Of a stretch of 64,000 bases of DNA, positions 51,401 to 57,193 are shown piece by piece. A program made the translations under genes and the position numbers. Numbering within the stretch: the stretch's first letter is position 1; the number at the start of each line of letters is the position of its first letter. The stretch is from NCBI RefSeq assembly GCF_041296385.1, contig NC_091020.1, positions 34,545,001-34,609,000 of the forward strand. The letters are read 5' to 3'. Source of the DNA: Aphelocoma coerulescens (Eukaryota > Chordata > Aves > Passeriformes > Corvidae). Below the pieces are notes generated by a model. That model had not been told where the DNA came from. It ran no database searches and saw nothing but the letters and a program-made list of their open reading frames with translations.

Positions 51401-52497
51401 AGAGAGCTGCAGTGATTTGATGCTCTCCTAAAATTTGGGCTGCTGCTGCTGCCTGAACCTTCAGTCCTGTGTAGAATCATGCACTAATTCAGTTGGAAAG
51501 GACCTCGGGGGTCAGCTACTTGCATCTGATCTGGCATCTTATTTAATTGTGGTTTTTTGGGTTTTGCTCTGATTTTGTTTCTTTTTGGAAGTAGCTCTGC
51601 ATGGCTGCTTCAGAGAGGGGGTTGTTTTACAGGAGGAATTCGGTTCTGGCAGCTTGGCTGCTTCCTGTCACTCTTTGTTGGCTGCTTTTCTGCCTGTGGA
51701 AGGAGCTCACCTGCAGCTCCACCCTCTCCCAGGCTGATCCTGGCAGCAGGACCAGTTCCTGGATGAGTTTGTGCTGGTGGTGGATTGTCCTTCGAATATG
51801 CAAATCCATTTTTCATCTATAAAGTAAAAGATAGGAGCAAAGCTCATCTGTTTCTTTCTCCTTGTTGTGTTTTTGGCTTTATTTTTTGCCCATCATTCTG
51901 TGTGAGGTTTCTGGACTTGTCCTTAAAAGCTGCTTGGAATAAATATTTCACTTTAACTCTTTCAAAAGTCGTGGTAGATGGCTTCTAATACTGACTTGAA
52001 ACAGCTGCCTGGAATTGGCAGTTCCTTAATGAAAGTTTTGCTTTTCCTTTTAACTGAGCTGTTGTAGAACAGCACCCCTGATCCAGTAATGCCTGTGAGG
52101 GTTTGATGTTGGAAAAATGACTTGGGGGAAGAAAATGAATGGGTAACTAAATGTCATAGGCTGTATTTCCAGGGACTTGGCTTTCCATTGACATTGTAAG
52201 AGCACATTTTAATTTATCAGTAACGTGTATTACTGAGATACACTTTGTTAAAGTGGGAGGCTCATTCGCTGCTTTTGATCAACAGCAAGTGATGTTTCAT
52301 TTAATTTTCACCAGACAGGTGGGTTGAAAGGCAACACAAATAGTTCAGTTGTGTTGGTGTCTGTTGTTTCTAGTTACCACTAATTTATTCCTCATCCTCA
52401 GGGTCCCACACAGAGACATGTCCAGATCATCATGGAGAACCTGCTGAGGACGGTGAACAGAACAGTGATTTCCATGGGACGGGACTCAGAGCTCATT
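321..52497 (+). CDS. DOCK1: DOCK1 (DOCK180), 23 internal coding exons, partial at both ends
   Basis: DOCK1 is a cytoplasmic Rac exchange factor that works with ELMO downstream of Crk/p130Cas and integrins in cell migration, phagocytosis and myoblast fusion. I joined the exons at 321-417, 3342-3490, 7053-7188, 7975-8132, 8807-8888, 9596-9731, 10058-10130, 11937-12016, 14198-14323, 15504-15628, 15899-15997, 16676-16748, 18147-18250, 18609-18792, 23858-23955, 27381-27470, 27815-27915, 29934-30068, 33460-33568, 43087-43157, 44727-44833, 50766-50893 and 52402-52497. All introns are GT-AG and every phase matches. The 852 codons follow vertebrate DOCK1 from about residue 75 to about 927 of roughly 1865. 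Residues such as QDNREMF, ILDLDLV and GPTQRHVQ fit DOCK1 better than its paralogues DOCK5 and DOCK2. The SH3 domain and start codon lie upstream; DHR-2 and the stop lie downstream. The reading frame looks intact and functional. Confidence 0.97.
761..1005. repeat. Local tandem duplication, unit 2, internally deleted
   Basis: 245 bp directly abutting unit 1. It holds copies of unit-1 positions 42-184 and about 656-760 but lacks about 471 bp between them, which is the part that carries exon w1. The junction lies near 903-907. Confidence 0.85.
1921..2126. mobile_element. Inverted pair of CR1 3' tails
   Basis: 1921-2005 reads as a minus-oriented CR1 tail (GAATCCCAGAATGGTTTGGG, then CCTGGCCTTGGACACTTCC). 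From about 2010 to 2126 the sequence is a plus-oriented tail (GGGGCTTGGAGCAGCC, CCCTGCCCATGGCAGGG, terminal CTATGATTCCATGAT). The outer arms are complementary with some mismatches, so a hairpin is possible. Confidence 0.8.
3342..3490 (+). CDS. DOCK1: DOCK1 exon w2
   Basis: 149 nt beginning [17 protein letters not shown] and ending with DYGN plus AG of a split arginine codon; donor GTTTGT. The acceptor is a tandem ACAGCAG. The first AG keeps Gln as in human DOCK1; the second would remove that single residue. Part of the helical N-terminal region. Confidence 0.96.
3491..7052 (+). other. DOCK1 intron w2 (3.6 kb)
   Basis: Contains a 460-bp solo LTR (4094-4553), an A/T-rich low-complexity stretch (about 4923-4990) and a short plus-oriented CR1 tail scrap (5391-5435, TGATCTTTAAGGTCCCAACC). 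No other feature recognised. Confidence 0.85.
4094..4553. mobile_element. Solo LTR of an endogenous retrovirus, 4-bp target duplication
   Basis: 460 bp with inverted ends TGATGCC and GGCATCA, flanked on both sides by TTCT (4090-4093 and 4554-4557). Its left 221 bp recur at 36041-36263 at roughly 95% identity, so this is an interspersed family. On the minus strand an AATAAA lies in a position fitting an R region, suggesting minus orientation; a TATAAAAG at about 4519 on the plus strand leaves this open. No internal retroviral genes are present. Confidence 0.82.
7053..7188 (+). CDS. DOCK1: DOCK1 exon w3
   Basis: 136 nt. The first base completes the Arg codon split from w2; then [15 protein letters not shown] through RLQEEK, ending in phase 0 at GTGAGA. 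The acceptor is TTGTTTAG. This lies in the N-terminal helical/linker region before DHR-1. Confidence 0.96.
7189..7974 (+). other. DOCK1 intron w3 (0.8 kb)
   Basis: Unique intronic sequence apart from a CT-rich tract at about 7730-7785 (repeats of TTTTCTCTT). No gene or mobile element recognised. Confidence 0.8.
7975..8132 (+). CDS. DOCK1: DOCK1 exon w4
   Basis: 158 nt, acceptor AATTGCAG and donor GTTAGT. It encodes [16 protein letters not shown] through [14 protein letters not shown] and ends with AG of a serine codon completed in w5. The [17 protein letters not shown] core is characteristic of DOCK1. Confidence 0.96.
8133..8806 (+). other. DOCK1 intron w4 (0.7 kb)
   Basis: The left half is unique sequence. 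The right half is a CR1 tail (8515-8770) ending about 36 bp before the next exon. Confidence 0.85.
8515..8770 (+). mobile_element. CR1 LINE, 5'-truncated, plus orientation
   Basis: Typical CR1 order: GGGATATTGGGAAGAAATCC, CCCAGAGCAGCTGGGGCTGC, GGCAGTGCCCAAGG, CCCTGCCCATGGCAGGGG, and a tail of two CTCTGTGATT-like units. The element sits against exon w5, so the acceptor's branch-point region lies at or near its 3' end. Confidence 0.93.
8807..8888 (+). CDS. DOCK1: DOCK1 exon w5
   Basis: 82 nt. The acceptor TTCTTTTCAG and first base T complete a split Ser codon, followed by [18 protein letters not shown] and ending AVFT in phase 0; donor GTGAGT. Confidence 0.96.
8889..9595 (+). other. DOCK1 intron w5 (0.7 kb)
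   Basis: Dominated by a plus-oriented CR1 tail at about 8990-9288; the remaining sequence shows nothing recognisable. Confidence 0.85.
8990..9288 (+). mobile_element. CR1 LINE, 5'-truncated, plus orientation
   Basis: Contains GGACAGGACACAGGGAATGG, GGCACAGGGTGCCCAGAGCA, CCCCTGGATCCCTGGCAGTG and the tail AAGCATTCCACGATTCTGTG. It shares long blocks with the CR1 copies at 8515, 31735 and 47260. Confidence 0.93.
9596..9731 (+). CDS. DOCK1: DOCK1 exon w6
   Basis: 136 nt, acceptor TTTGTAG and donor GTACCT. It encodes [19 protein letters not shown] through [10 protein letters not shown] and ends one base into the next codon (Val). Confidence 0.96.
9732..10057 (+). other. DOCK1 intron w6 (326 bp)
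   Basis: Short intron with ordinary splice signals; nothing else recognised. Confidence 0.8.
10058..10130 (+). CDS. DOCK1: DOCK1 exon w7
   Basis: 73 nt, acceptor CTTTGCAG and a consensus donor GTAAGT. It encodes (V)[17 protein letters not shown] through HFIPFQ and ends with CC of a proline codon. This is the upstream partner for the alternative 3' splice site at exon w8. Confidence 0.96.
10131..11936 (+). other. DOCK1 intron w7 (1.8 kb)
   Basis: Mostly unique sequence, with an A run at about 10194-10207 and a short TA dinucleotide tract at about 11516-11532. Its last 63 bp can act as exon (see the alternative 3' splice site). Confidence 0.8.
11874..11936 (+). CDS. DOCK1: DOCK1 alternative exon extension (21 in-frame codons)
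   Basis: An upstream acceptor TCCTCCAG at 11866-11873 would extend exon w8 by 63 nt. The split Pro codon from w7 stays Pro, and the added codons read [12 protein letters not shown] then NISSRFSPR before rejoining VAGEND with no stop. Human DOCK1 has isoforms whose lengths differ by 21 residues (1886 versus 1865), which fits this insertion. The site lies at about residue 352, before DHR-1. The sequence alone cannot say which acceptor dominates or in which tissue. Confidence 0.8.
11937..12016 (+). CDS. DOCK1: DOCK1 exon w8 (core form)
   Basis: 80 nt after the acceptor TTTTTCACCCAG; donor GTAGGT. Its first G completes the Pro codon of w7, followed by [15 protein letters not shown] through KEVNHKGQ and one base of the next Gly codon. 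Confidence 0.95.
12017..14197 (+). other. DOCK1 intron w8 (2.2 kb)
   Basis: Contains a longer CR1 fragment (about 12205-12648). The rest, including T-rich stretches near 13630-13690, shows no gene. Confidence 0.82.
12205..12648 (+). mobile_element. CR1 LINE 3' region, plus orientation (about 445 bp)
   Basis: Contains GAGAGGGTCCAGCGGAGGCC, GAGGGAGCTGGGCCTG, TCTGGAGAGGAGGAAACTTG, GAGGAAGAATTTCTTTCC and the tail GACTCTTGTGATTCT. It belongs to a CR1 subfamily different from the copies sharing CCCTGCCATGGCAGGG. It starts about 190 bp after exon w8. Confidence 0.92.
14198..14323 (+). CDS. DOCK1: DOCK1 exon w9: end of N-terminal region
   Basis: 126 nt, acceptor ACGACAG and donor GTAAGG. It encodes (G)[17 protein letters not shown] through GFPEIIMP and ends one base into a Gly codon. 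This is the last piece before the DHR-1 domain. Confidence 0.96.
14324..15503 (+). other. DOCK1 intron w9 (1.2 kb)
   Basis: Unique intronic sequence; no repeat or gene recognised. Confidence 0.75.
15504..15628 (+). CDS. DOCK1: DOCK1 exon w10: DHR-1 domain begins
   Basis: 125 nt, acceptor CCCTTGTAG and donor GTACTA. It encodes (G)[18 protein letters not shown] through [14 protein letters not shown] in phase 0. In the DOCK family this opens the DHR-1 (C2-like) domain, which binds PtdIns(3,4,5)P3 and targets the protein to the membrane. Confidence 0.96.
15899..15997 (+). CDS. DOCK1: DOCK1 exon w11: DHR-1
   Basis: 99 nt, phase 0 at both ends, acceptor GTTTTTGCAG and donor GTATTG. It encodes [18 protein letters not shown] through QPRWFETVK, central strands of DHR-1. 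The preceding intron is only 270 bp. Confidence 0.96.
15998..16675 (+). other. DOCK1 intron w11 (0.7 kb)
   Basis: Unique sequence with no repeat recognised. Confidence 0.75.
16676..16748 (+). CDS. DOCK1: DOCK1 exon w12: DHR-1
   Basis: 73 nt, acceptor CGTGTGCAG and donor GTGAGT. It encodes [18 protein letters not shown] then HRSSQD plus one base of a Ser codon. The [11 protein letters not shown] core is a conserved DHR-1 signature. GC-rich compared with its neighbours. Confidence 0.96.
16749..18146 (+). other. DOCK1 intron w12 (1.4 kb)
   Basis: Contains an A/C-rich low-complexity stretch (about 17178-17270, AAACAAAAAA-type) and a 19-base T run at about 17958-17976. No gene recognised. Confidence 0.8.
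18147..18250 (+). CDS. DOCK1: DOCK1 exon w13: DHR-1
   Basis: 104 nt, acceptor TTGTAACAG and donor GTAGAA. It completes the Ser codon of w12 and encodes [18 protein letters not shown] through EHDLIVYK in phase 0. Confidence 0.96.
18251..18608 (+). other. DOCK1 intron w13 (358 bp)
   Basis: Short intron carrying three tandem copies of a 14-bp unit at 18387-18428; otherwise unremarkable. Confidence 0.85.
18387..18428. repeat. 14-bp tandem repeat, 3 copies
   Basis: Three perfect copies of ATATGGGTGATTGA in a row, in a 358-bp DOCK1 intron. Confidence 0.95.
18609..18792 (+). CDS. DOCK1: DOCK1 exon w14: end of DHR-1
   Basis: 184 nt, the longest DOCK1 exon here; acceptor CACTGTAG and donor GTGAGT. 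It encodes [18 protein letters not shown] through [15 protein letters not shown] plus one base of a Val codon. It closes DHR-1 and leads into the helical spine. Confidence 0.96.
18793..23857 (+). other. DOCK1 intron w14 (5.1 kb)
   Basis: No exon seen. It contains a minus-oriented CR1 tail (21703-21880) and a short CR1-like scrap at 22905-22960 (TTTAGGTTGGAGAAGACC). The rest is unique sequence. Confidence 0.8.
21703..21880 (-). mobile_element. CR1 LINE tail, minus orientation
   Basis: Starts ATCACAGAATCCCAGACTGG and continues GGTTGGAAGGGACCTTAATG, GGCAGGGACACCTCCCACTG and CCTGGCCTTGGACACTTCC, the reverse of the avian CR1 3' end. Confidence 0.92.
23858..23955 (+). CDS. DOCK1: DOCK1 exon w15
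   Basis: 98 nt, acceptor TTCCTAG and donor GTAATG. It encodes (V)[17 protein letters not shown] through VDGGEVVK in phase 0, the start of the armadillo-like helical spine between DHR-1 and DHR-2. Confidence 0.96.
23956..27380 (+). other. DOCK1 intron w15 (3.4 kb)
   Basis: Contains a plus-oriented CR1 tail (26350-26535) and an older CR1-like tail scrap at 25790-25870 (TTTAGGTTGGAAAAGACCTC). A minus-strand open frame of 206 codons at 26507-27127 has no recognisable protein content and is not called. Confidence 0.8.
26350..26535 (+). mobile_element. CR1 LINE tail, plus orientation
   Basis: Begins at GAGGCCCTGGCACAGGGTGC and runs through GGACATTGGGGCTGGGAGCA and CCCTGCCCATGGCAGGAG to a tail AACCATTTTGTGATGATTTG. 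Confidence 0.92.
27381..27470 (+). CDS. DOCK1: DOCK1 exon w16
   Basis: 90 nt, phase 0 at both ends, acceptor TTCTTTGTAG and donor GTGAGT. It encodes [18 protein letters not shown] then [12 protein letters not shown]. Helical spine. Confidence 0.96.
27471..27814 (+). other. DOCK1 intron w16 (344 bp)
   Basis: Short, AT-rich intron; nothing else recognised. Confidence 0.8.
27815..27915 (+). CDS. DOCK1: DOCK1 exon w17
   Basis: 101 nt, acceptor TTTTTTTCAG and donor GTAAGT. It encodes [18 protein letters not shown] through [10 protein letters not shown] plus two bases of a Thr codon. Helical spine. Confidence 0.96.
28545..28775 (-). mobile_element. CR1-type LINE tail, minus orientation, different subfamily
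   Basis: Starts AATCATAGAATCGTGGAATA and continues GAGCTGGAAGGGACCCACAG, GATCATCCAGTCCCACCCCT and CCCTCTGGGGGAAGAGCCTT. The gene-facing order is that of a reversed CR1 3' end, but the internal sequence differs from the other copies here. Confidence 0.85.
28866..28953. repeat. 44-bp tandem duplication
   Basis: Two adjacent 44-bp units (28866-28909 and 28910-28953) starting TGGAGCATCCTCCAG and ending AGGAAAAGCTGAGGG, with about three mismatches. Confidence 0.93.
29934..30068 (+). CDS. DOCK1: DOCK1 exon w18
   Basis: 135 nt, acceptor TATTTAAACAG and donor GTGAGT. It completes the Thr codon of w17 and encodes [18 protein letters not shown] through [13 protein letters not shown] plus two bases of a Gln codon. 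The middle ([13 protein letters not shown]) is one of the less conserved DOCK1 stretches. Confidence 0.95.
31735..31975 (+). mobile_element. CR1 LINE tail, plus orientation
   Basis: Contains GTGAGGGTGGGCAGGCCCTG, GGCACAGGGTGCCCAGAGCA, GGACATTGGGGCTGGGAGCA and the tail CCATTCTGGGATTCTGTGAT. Very close to the CR1 copies at 8990 and 47260. Confidence 0.93.
32272..32375 (-). mobile_element. CR1 LINE tail, minus orientation, degraded
   Basis: Starts AGTCATGGAATGGTTTGGG, then GGAAAGGACCTTAAACTCAT and CACTATCCCAGGCTGCCCCA. CR1 resemblance fades after about 32375; sequence to about 32650 may be an extension that I cannot assign. Confidence 0.8.
33460..33568 (+). CDS. DOCK1: DOCK1 exon w19
   Basis: 109 nt, acceptor TTCTTTTTCAG and donor GTTTGT. 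It completes the Gln codon and encodes [18 protein letters not shown] through [13 protein letters not shown] in phase 0. Helical spine. Confidence 0.96.
36041..36263. mobile_element. Truncated LTR, same family as 4094-4553
   Basis: Matches the first 221 bp of the solo LTR at 4094 at about 95%, beginning with the same terminal TGATGCC. The match stops at about 36263, and no GGCATCA end is found downstream, so the rest is deleted or replaced. Confidence 0.85.
38839..39248. repeat. 205-bp tandem duplication, two units
   Basis: Units 38839-39043 and 39044-39248 share TTGATGTTCAGAG at the start, GCCACTGTTGGGA, GATACCAACACTGAGTTT and GATTTGGCTGCTAGCTGTGG in the same order at a constant 205-bp offset apart from small indels. 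Divergence looks like 10-15%, so the event is not very recent. Confidence 0.9.
41185..41826 (-). mobile_element. Solo LTR of an endogenous retrovirus, 4-bp target duplication
   Basis: 642 bp with ends TGTACC and AAGACA (TG...CA) and GAAT on both sides (41181-41184 and 41827-41830). An AATAAA on the minus strand at 41303-41308 suggests that the LTR is transcribed in minus orientation. No coding retroviral interior is present. Confidence 0.75.
42155..42400 (-). mobile_element. CR1 LINE, minus orientation
   Basis: Contains AGGTTTGGGTTGGAAAGACC, CTGCCATGGCAGGGACACC, CCCAATGTCCAGCCTGGCC and GAGCAATTCCTTCCCGATAT. The usual terminal ATTCTGTG units are missing or degraded. Confidence 0.9.
43087..43157 (+). 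CDS. DOCK1: DOCK1 exon w20
   Basis: 71 nt, the shortest DOCK1 exon here; acceptor TTTTATTTTAG and donor GTGAGT. It encodes [18 protein letters not shown] then DPKEL plus two bases of a Ser codon. Confidence 0.95.
43158..44726 (+). other. DOCK1 intron w20 (1.6 kb)
   Basis: Very A/T-rich, above all at 43185-43345 (TATAAAAATAT-type low complexity). No gene or clear mobile element recognised. Confidence 0.8.
44727..44833 (+). CDS. DOCK1: DOCK1 exon w21
   Basis: 107 nt, acceptor GTGTGTGCAG and donor GTGAGC. It completes Ser and encodes [18 protein letters not shown] through [12 protein letters not shown] plus one base of an Asp codon. Helical spine; much more GC-rich than the intron before it. 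Confidence 0.96.
44958..45735 (-). mobile_element. CR1 LINE tail split by a solo LTR
   Basis: 44958-45056 reads as a reversed CR1 tail (GGCTGGTTTGGGTGGGAAGG, CACTGTCCCAGGCTGCTCCA). After the LTR, 45706-45735 resumes with CATCCAGCCTTGCCTTGGAC in the expected CR1 order. Confidence 0.85.
45057..45705 (-). mobile_element. Solo LTR (ERVK-like) with 6-bp target duplication
   Basis: 649 bp starting TGAGACAG and ending CCTACA, flanked by AATCCC (45051-45056) and AATCCT (45706-45711), five of six bases matching. The minus strand has an AATAAA at about 45179-45184 followed by CAACTAGCTAGCAGCAG, as in an R/U5 region. A 6-bp duplication is typical of class II retroviruses, hence the tentative class. Confidence 0.82.
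47260..47690 (-). mobile_element. CR1 LINE, minus orientation (about 430 bp)
   Basis: Starts ATCACAGAACCCCAGACTGG and runs through CTGCCATGGCAGGGACACC, GATCCAGGGGCAGCCCCAGC, TCCCTGTGTCCTGTCCCTCC and CTCCAGGTGAACACCCCCAG. One of the longest CR1 pieces here. Confidence 0.93.
49469..49850 (-). mobile_element. CR1 LINE, minus orientation (about 380 bp)
   Basis: Starts AGTCATGGAATGGTTTGGG and runs through CTGCCATGGCAGGGACACC, GCCTGCCCACCCTCCCAGGG and CCCCCCAGCTCCCTCAGCTG. The left part is close to the copy at 47260. Confidence 0.93.
50766..50893 (+). CDS. DOCK1: DOCK1 exon w22
   Basis: 128 nt, acceptor GTGTGCAG and donor GTGAGT. It completes Asp and encodes [18 protein letters not shown] through [14 protein letters not shown] in phase 0. 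Helical spine. Confidence 0.96.
50894..52401 (+). other. DOCK1 intron w22 (1.5 kb)
   Basis: Contains a 23-base T run at 51313-51335 and a short CR1-like tail scrap at 51473-51525 (AGTTGGAAAGGACCTCGGGG). Otherwise unique. Confidence 0.8.
51313..51335. repeat. T23 homopolymer
   Basis: Twenty-three consecutive T in DOCK1 intron w22; on the minus strand a poly-A that could be the tail remnant of a retroposed sequence, but no element body is recognised next to it. Confidence 0.9.
52402..52497 (+). CDS. DOCK1: DOCK1 exon w23, last in window
   Basis: 96 nt, phase 0 at both ends, acceptor CATCCTCAG and donor GTAAGT. It encodes [18 protein letters not shown] then [14 protein letters not shown]. The next DOCK1 exon (expected to begin near GNFVACM) is not found in the remaining 11.5 kb. 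Confidence 0.96.
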
Positions 52498-53564
52498 GTA
52501 AGTGTCTCCTGCTGTAAACTCAAACACCTCTGCCACATCTTCCTGAACCTGGCTGTAATAGGATTGCAATCCCAGGTGACCCAAAGCAATCAAAACCTCC
52601 TCTCACTCTCTGTGTGCTCAGGAAGCTGGAAAGCACTGCCTGGTAATTTTACTGTGGTTGACACAAGGGGAGAGGAAAAAAAAGGGCTTGAAAAATATCT
52701 GTGAGCAGGTGATTAGCCAGGATTGATATCTGTGTGCACCAAAACGATGTAGGATTGGTAATTAGCCAGCTGAGAAGTGTGGAAATGAGGGACTTGGCTG
52801 TTTGTTACTGCATTACAAGCACTTACTTGTCTTTTTGACTTAAAACTGAGATAATCAAGGTAAGTGTTCAGGTGATTGAAGAACAGAACCCAGAATTATT
52901 ATGTTTAGAGGAAGGACTGATGCAAGCAACCCTGCTGACTTAACACTCTGATTTTGAAGCCTGACACTTGAATTTTTGAACTGTTAATTAAGATTGGTCT
53001 AAAGAGTGAAAACCATAGTGAGGCCTGTTGATATCTGAGATGGGGATAGATCTGAGTGTGGTTTTGGGAGTCTCTCTGTGTGTTTGCCTTTCCCTTGTAT
53101 TCTTTCTTAGCTGTCTGCATCTGGCAGCTGATCTCTCCAGGAAACTGGTCAAAGTGGGTCAGGTTTGTGCTGTGTTTGAGCACTTTTCCCTCAGTTCTGC
53201 ATCAGTTTGGGTCAGTTTGGCTCAGTGCACGGATCTCTTTCTTACAAAGGGGTTAATTGTTAGAGAGATGAGTCCATCAGCAACTTGTTTTTTTGATCTC
53301 CTCTTTCCTTCCCAATTTAAATTCCCCCTGTAATTGCACACAGTGGTATTTGACTTTTTAAAGGGCTCTGTGTCCTCAGCATGTCTTCCTTACCTCCTGC
53401 TGCCCATTTCCTTGGCATTGGGGGGTGCTTGTGTTGGTAAATGTGCTGCAATTTCATTTTGTCTTTGGTGCATCATCCACTGGCTTAGTTTTGCTCTTCC
53501 ACTTGTATCACTTTGGGTTTTGTTGTAAGGAAGGGATAATGGATCTCCAAATCCATTGCTGGAG

Positions 53565-53745
53565 CAAGAAATCACAGTATCCCAGACTGGTTTTGGTTGG
53601 AAAGACCTTAAAGCTCATCCTATTCCACCCCTGCTGTGAGCAGGGACACCTTCCACTATCCCAGGGTGCTCCAAGCCCTGTCCAGCGTGGCCTTGGACAC
53701 TGCCAGGGATGGGAATCCACAACCTCTCTGGGGAGATGGTTCCAT
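53565..53745 (-). mobile_element. CR1 LINE tail, minus orientation
   Basis: Starts ATCACAGTATCCCAGACTGG, then CACCTTCCACTATCCCAGGG and GTGGCCTTGGACACTGCCAG. Confidence 0.92.
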
Positions 53746-55409
53746 GCAGATCATTCCTACAGAATATTCCAGTGCTGGGATGCAGCAGCAGTACAAGAAA
53801 GTTGAAAGACTTGTGTGTTATTTTAACTTCCTCAGATTCAGGCTGAATGAGAGTTAATTATTGTTTTGATGAGCATGATTCAGGTGATATTTAAAAATGT
53901 TAATTATGCCTTTTGCAGTTAGCAGAGTAGATTTAAAAACTTGTGTGTGTGTTTGAACTCAGCACCGTGGTATTAAAGATCTCTGTCGTGCTCATGAGCA
54001 CAGCCTGGAACCCCTCCATGCACAGCCTCTATAATCAGCTAATGAACACTGAGATTTCAGGGTGTGTTTAATGAGTACTTACTCCCACCTTACAATGCAG
54101 CCTTTGCTGAAAAGATTCCCCTGTTAAACAACCAGCAACCACTCATTTTTGTGGTGTCAGCAAAGTAGGAGGAGTAAAATTGATAATAATAATAATTACT
54201 AGGAAGCACAACCTGATCTCTCTTGAATCAGATTTGGGTTGAAATGATACACTGACTTTTTTTTTTAGTTTTACCTGTAGTAGAAAATGAACCATACAGG
54301 ATGACTGGAAGGAAGGAATTTGAAATATCTCACAGAAGCACAGTTCAAGTAATGATAACTTCTTTAAAAGAAGTACAATACAGGACATAACCGTTTGTTT
54401 TTTTTATTCTACAAATATATCTGTATTGGTGTGCTAAAGCTGGCATGTTGGAAAAATACTTAGTGACACCATCTCCATCCAAAACCTGATGTTGCTTAAT
54501 GCAGTTTATGAGCAGTGGAAGAATGTCAAGGATTTAAGTGCTCAAGTGAAAAGTTTTAATTACAGGATGTGCCTTTTCTACAGCCTTGAACTGGAAAGAT
54601 CCTCCAGTAGTCCCCTTTGGCTTTGCACATTTGGTTTTCATTTTTTCTTCCGTAAATATGAGTTCCTTGATAAAATCAAAAGCAAGTTTTGTCCTATATC
54701 TTCAAAAGAGAATTACCTTGAATTAAGAGACCAGTCGCAAGGAGAACTAGACGTTATTAAATAAAATGGAGTAAAAGTGATTAGTTTAAAATCTGATTTG
54801 ACCATAATTTTGGTAGCAAGAGAGTTTTTAATCCTCATTGGTTTGGACTATTTTTCACTCTGGAAGTCTCACTGGTGATTTTTACTTGATCCATTTGCTG
54901 AGTAGAAGATTCTGTTATTATTATTTATATTTATTTTATGTAATGATTCTATCAGTAGTAGAGGCAAGTACAGGATGCAGCCTGAGGGTGCTGAGCTGTG
55001 TCCTGCTGCTCCAAACTGCCTGGTTTAGGTTAATTTTGCTCCTGCCTCGAGCTGCTCCTGCTCCTGGCACAGTGAGAAGTCACCTGGAAAAAAACCCACA
55101 AAATCTTCCTTACTGAAGAACACGTTGCCTGAAGAAAAAGTAAATTGAGCAAACTTCTTTGAGTCTTTGCAAGGGTGGTTTTAAAGGATCTCTTTCCTTG
55201 CCTGGTGGCTTTTGAACAGCATTGGGTTCCATGTGAGGCAGCATCTCGGCCTCCTGCAGTAAATCAGGACGGAGCAGCCTCAGTGGCAGCTCCAGAAGGA
55301 TCCATGGCTGCTCCTTTGCCTTGTGTCAGCAGCTTGGGATGTGCTTTGTTTCCAAAGCCAAGGAAACCAAGCTCTTTAATTTCTGAAAGGAAATCTCCTG
55401 GCCTAGTGG

Positions 55410-55498
55410 AAGATTCCTTGCCCATGGCAAGGGTTGGAATGAGATGGTCTTTAAGGTCTCTTCCAACCCAAACCATTCCATGATCCTGTGATTTTAAC
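55410..55498 (+). mobile_element. CR1 LINE tail, plus orientation, short
   Basis: Contains GCCCATGGCAAGGGTTGG, GATGGTCTTTAAGGTCTCTT and the tail ACCATTCCATGATCCTGTGA. Confidence 0.88.
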
Positions 55499-57187
55499 TT
55501 CCAAGAGTATGTCCTTAAGGAGAGTGGCTCTGGAAAACATCTAGGGGTGTGTGGGGAATGAAGTCAGTGCTGTGACCAGGGAAAAAGGGCTCTTTGGGTT
55601 ATTGGGATGTGTGAGCAGGAAGCAGTGGACAGGACTTTATGGTGTTGCTGATGAATGGAACGTGCCCCATGTCGCTGCTCTCCCTGCTGTGCTTTGGGAC
55701 AAGGATGAGGTGAAACCAGAACAGAAATGGTGCAGGAGCCATCAGAAGGAGAAGAAGGGGTTTGTGGAATCTGTCTGAGGGTCCTGGAAGCAGACTGAGA
55801 AGGGGAATCTCTGTGGAGTGCAGGTGGCACCTGACACAAGGAGAGTGCCAAAGGTGAAGGGGAGCAGAGAGTGTGCCACTGATGGGGGAGCTCTGGATAA
55901 TCAGTCAGTCAAAGACAGTGGTGGATTGTCTGTCTCTTGGCACTTCTAGGCTGGAGGCCTCTCCAGCAGGCTGTAAAATACAAGTCTGAAATAAGAGTTA
56001 TTGATGGTCACAGGAGATTTCTGGGGCTGCAGTTATTCAGGAGTTGAACCTGGGTGTAAATTATCTTCCTGTGCCTTAAAATCTGTCCAGGTCAGGCTTC
56101 ATGGATTCCAAAATGTTGGGGAGAAAACCTCGTTTTCTTCACCAGACTTCTTCCATGTAAAATTCCTTAGCTTAACTGAGTCACATGTTTTCTTCTCTTT
56201 TGAAATTACATATTGCAAGCTAATTTCACAGAAACTGAAGTGGTATTTGGATGGTGGCCATGATTTTATTCCATCACTAATACTGCATCCCTGTTGCATT
56301 CCCTACCAACATTTATGGGAACGAGCTGCATTCACCTAAACAAATGGACACATTTGTAGCACTCCAGTTATTTCAATGAACCACAGATGGATTTTATGGA
56401 ATATTAAAAACCTTCATGCAGTCCCTTTCATTCTCCCAGACAAAATGGTGTCGGTGCAGTTGGATTTTTAGGGCAGTCTGGTTCAATTCCAGTTCAATTC
56501 CAGCAGCAATATATAACGTGTGGCAATACACAGGTCCTGAAGAGCTGGTGTCATCTGACAGCTGACTTGGTTGGGAAGTTCATGAAAAATGGCCCTATTT
56601 GATTGGAAAAAGGGATTTAACCTTTAAAACATTGAGTGGAATTAAAGGCATGGATGGTGGTTTTGCATTTTAGGCAAGAAAAAGCAAACACTTTGTACCC
56701 ATGGTAGGATTTTCCAGTTTTAATCATGATTTTTTCAGTTTATCTGTTTTTTTTAAAGTATTTTTACAGTGATTTTTTTGTTTTTAATCTTTAAGAAACC
56801 AAATGCTACTCACAGGAATAGTATTTTCCTCATAGTTCTAAACCAAAGAATGCAACTGTTGCTGGATGGAAATTATAAGGACTCAGCAAAGAGCGAGGGA
56901 TATAAAATCACTGCAGTATTTATTGGCTAAAAAGTATTTTGATAGCAGGAGATGGGAGAAGTGCAGATAGAAAATCAGTGTATGAAGTGCAGGGGACTGC
57001 CAGTGAATCCAGCAAAGCCACACTGAAAATAAAAACTGCATTTTCCTTGTTAGGACCTCCAAGAACTTCTACACTAAAAGCTCTAAAGAATTGGGTTTGT
57101 TTTTTTCTCTTGGTGTCTATCTAACCTGAGCCTGAGTGATTCTAAAGGCAATACAATTATGATACATTTTACACACTTGCAAAAACA

Positions 57188-57193
57188 TTTTAT
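57188..57193 (-). promoter_or_regulatory. INSYN2A: Polyadenylation signal AATAAA for INSYN2A
   Basis: AATAAA on the minus strand followed by TGTTTTTGCAAGTGTGTAAA, a T/GT-rich downstream element; cleavage is expected at about 57160-57178. It is the only canonical minus-strand hexamer that I noticed between here and the stop codon. Confidence 0.65.

Larger units (their letters stand above)
52498..57165 (+). other. DOCK1 intron w23, part before INSYN2A
   Basis: Contains two CR1 tails (53565-53745 minus; 55410-55498 plus) and A/T-rich patches. No coding exon recognised on either strand. Confidence 0.8.

Noticed and set aside
321..52497. DOCK5 or DOCK2 instead of DOCK1
   Set aside because: Exon after exon matches DOCK1-specific residues; DOCK5 differs notably in the exon w2 and w3 regions. 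The nested INSYN2A also marks the DOCK1 locus.
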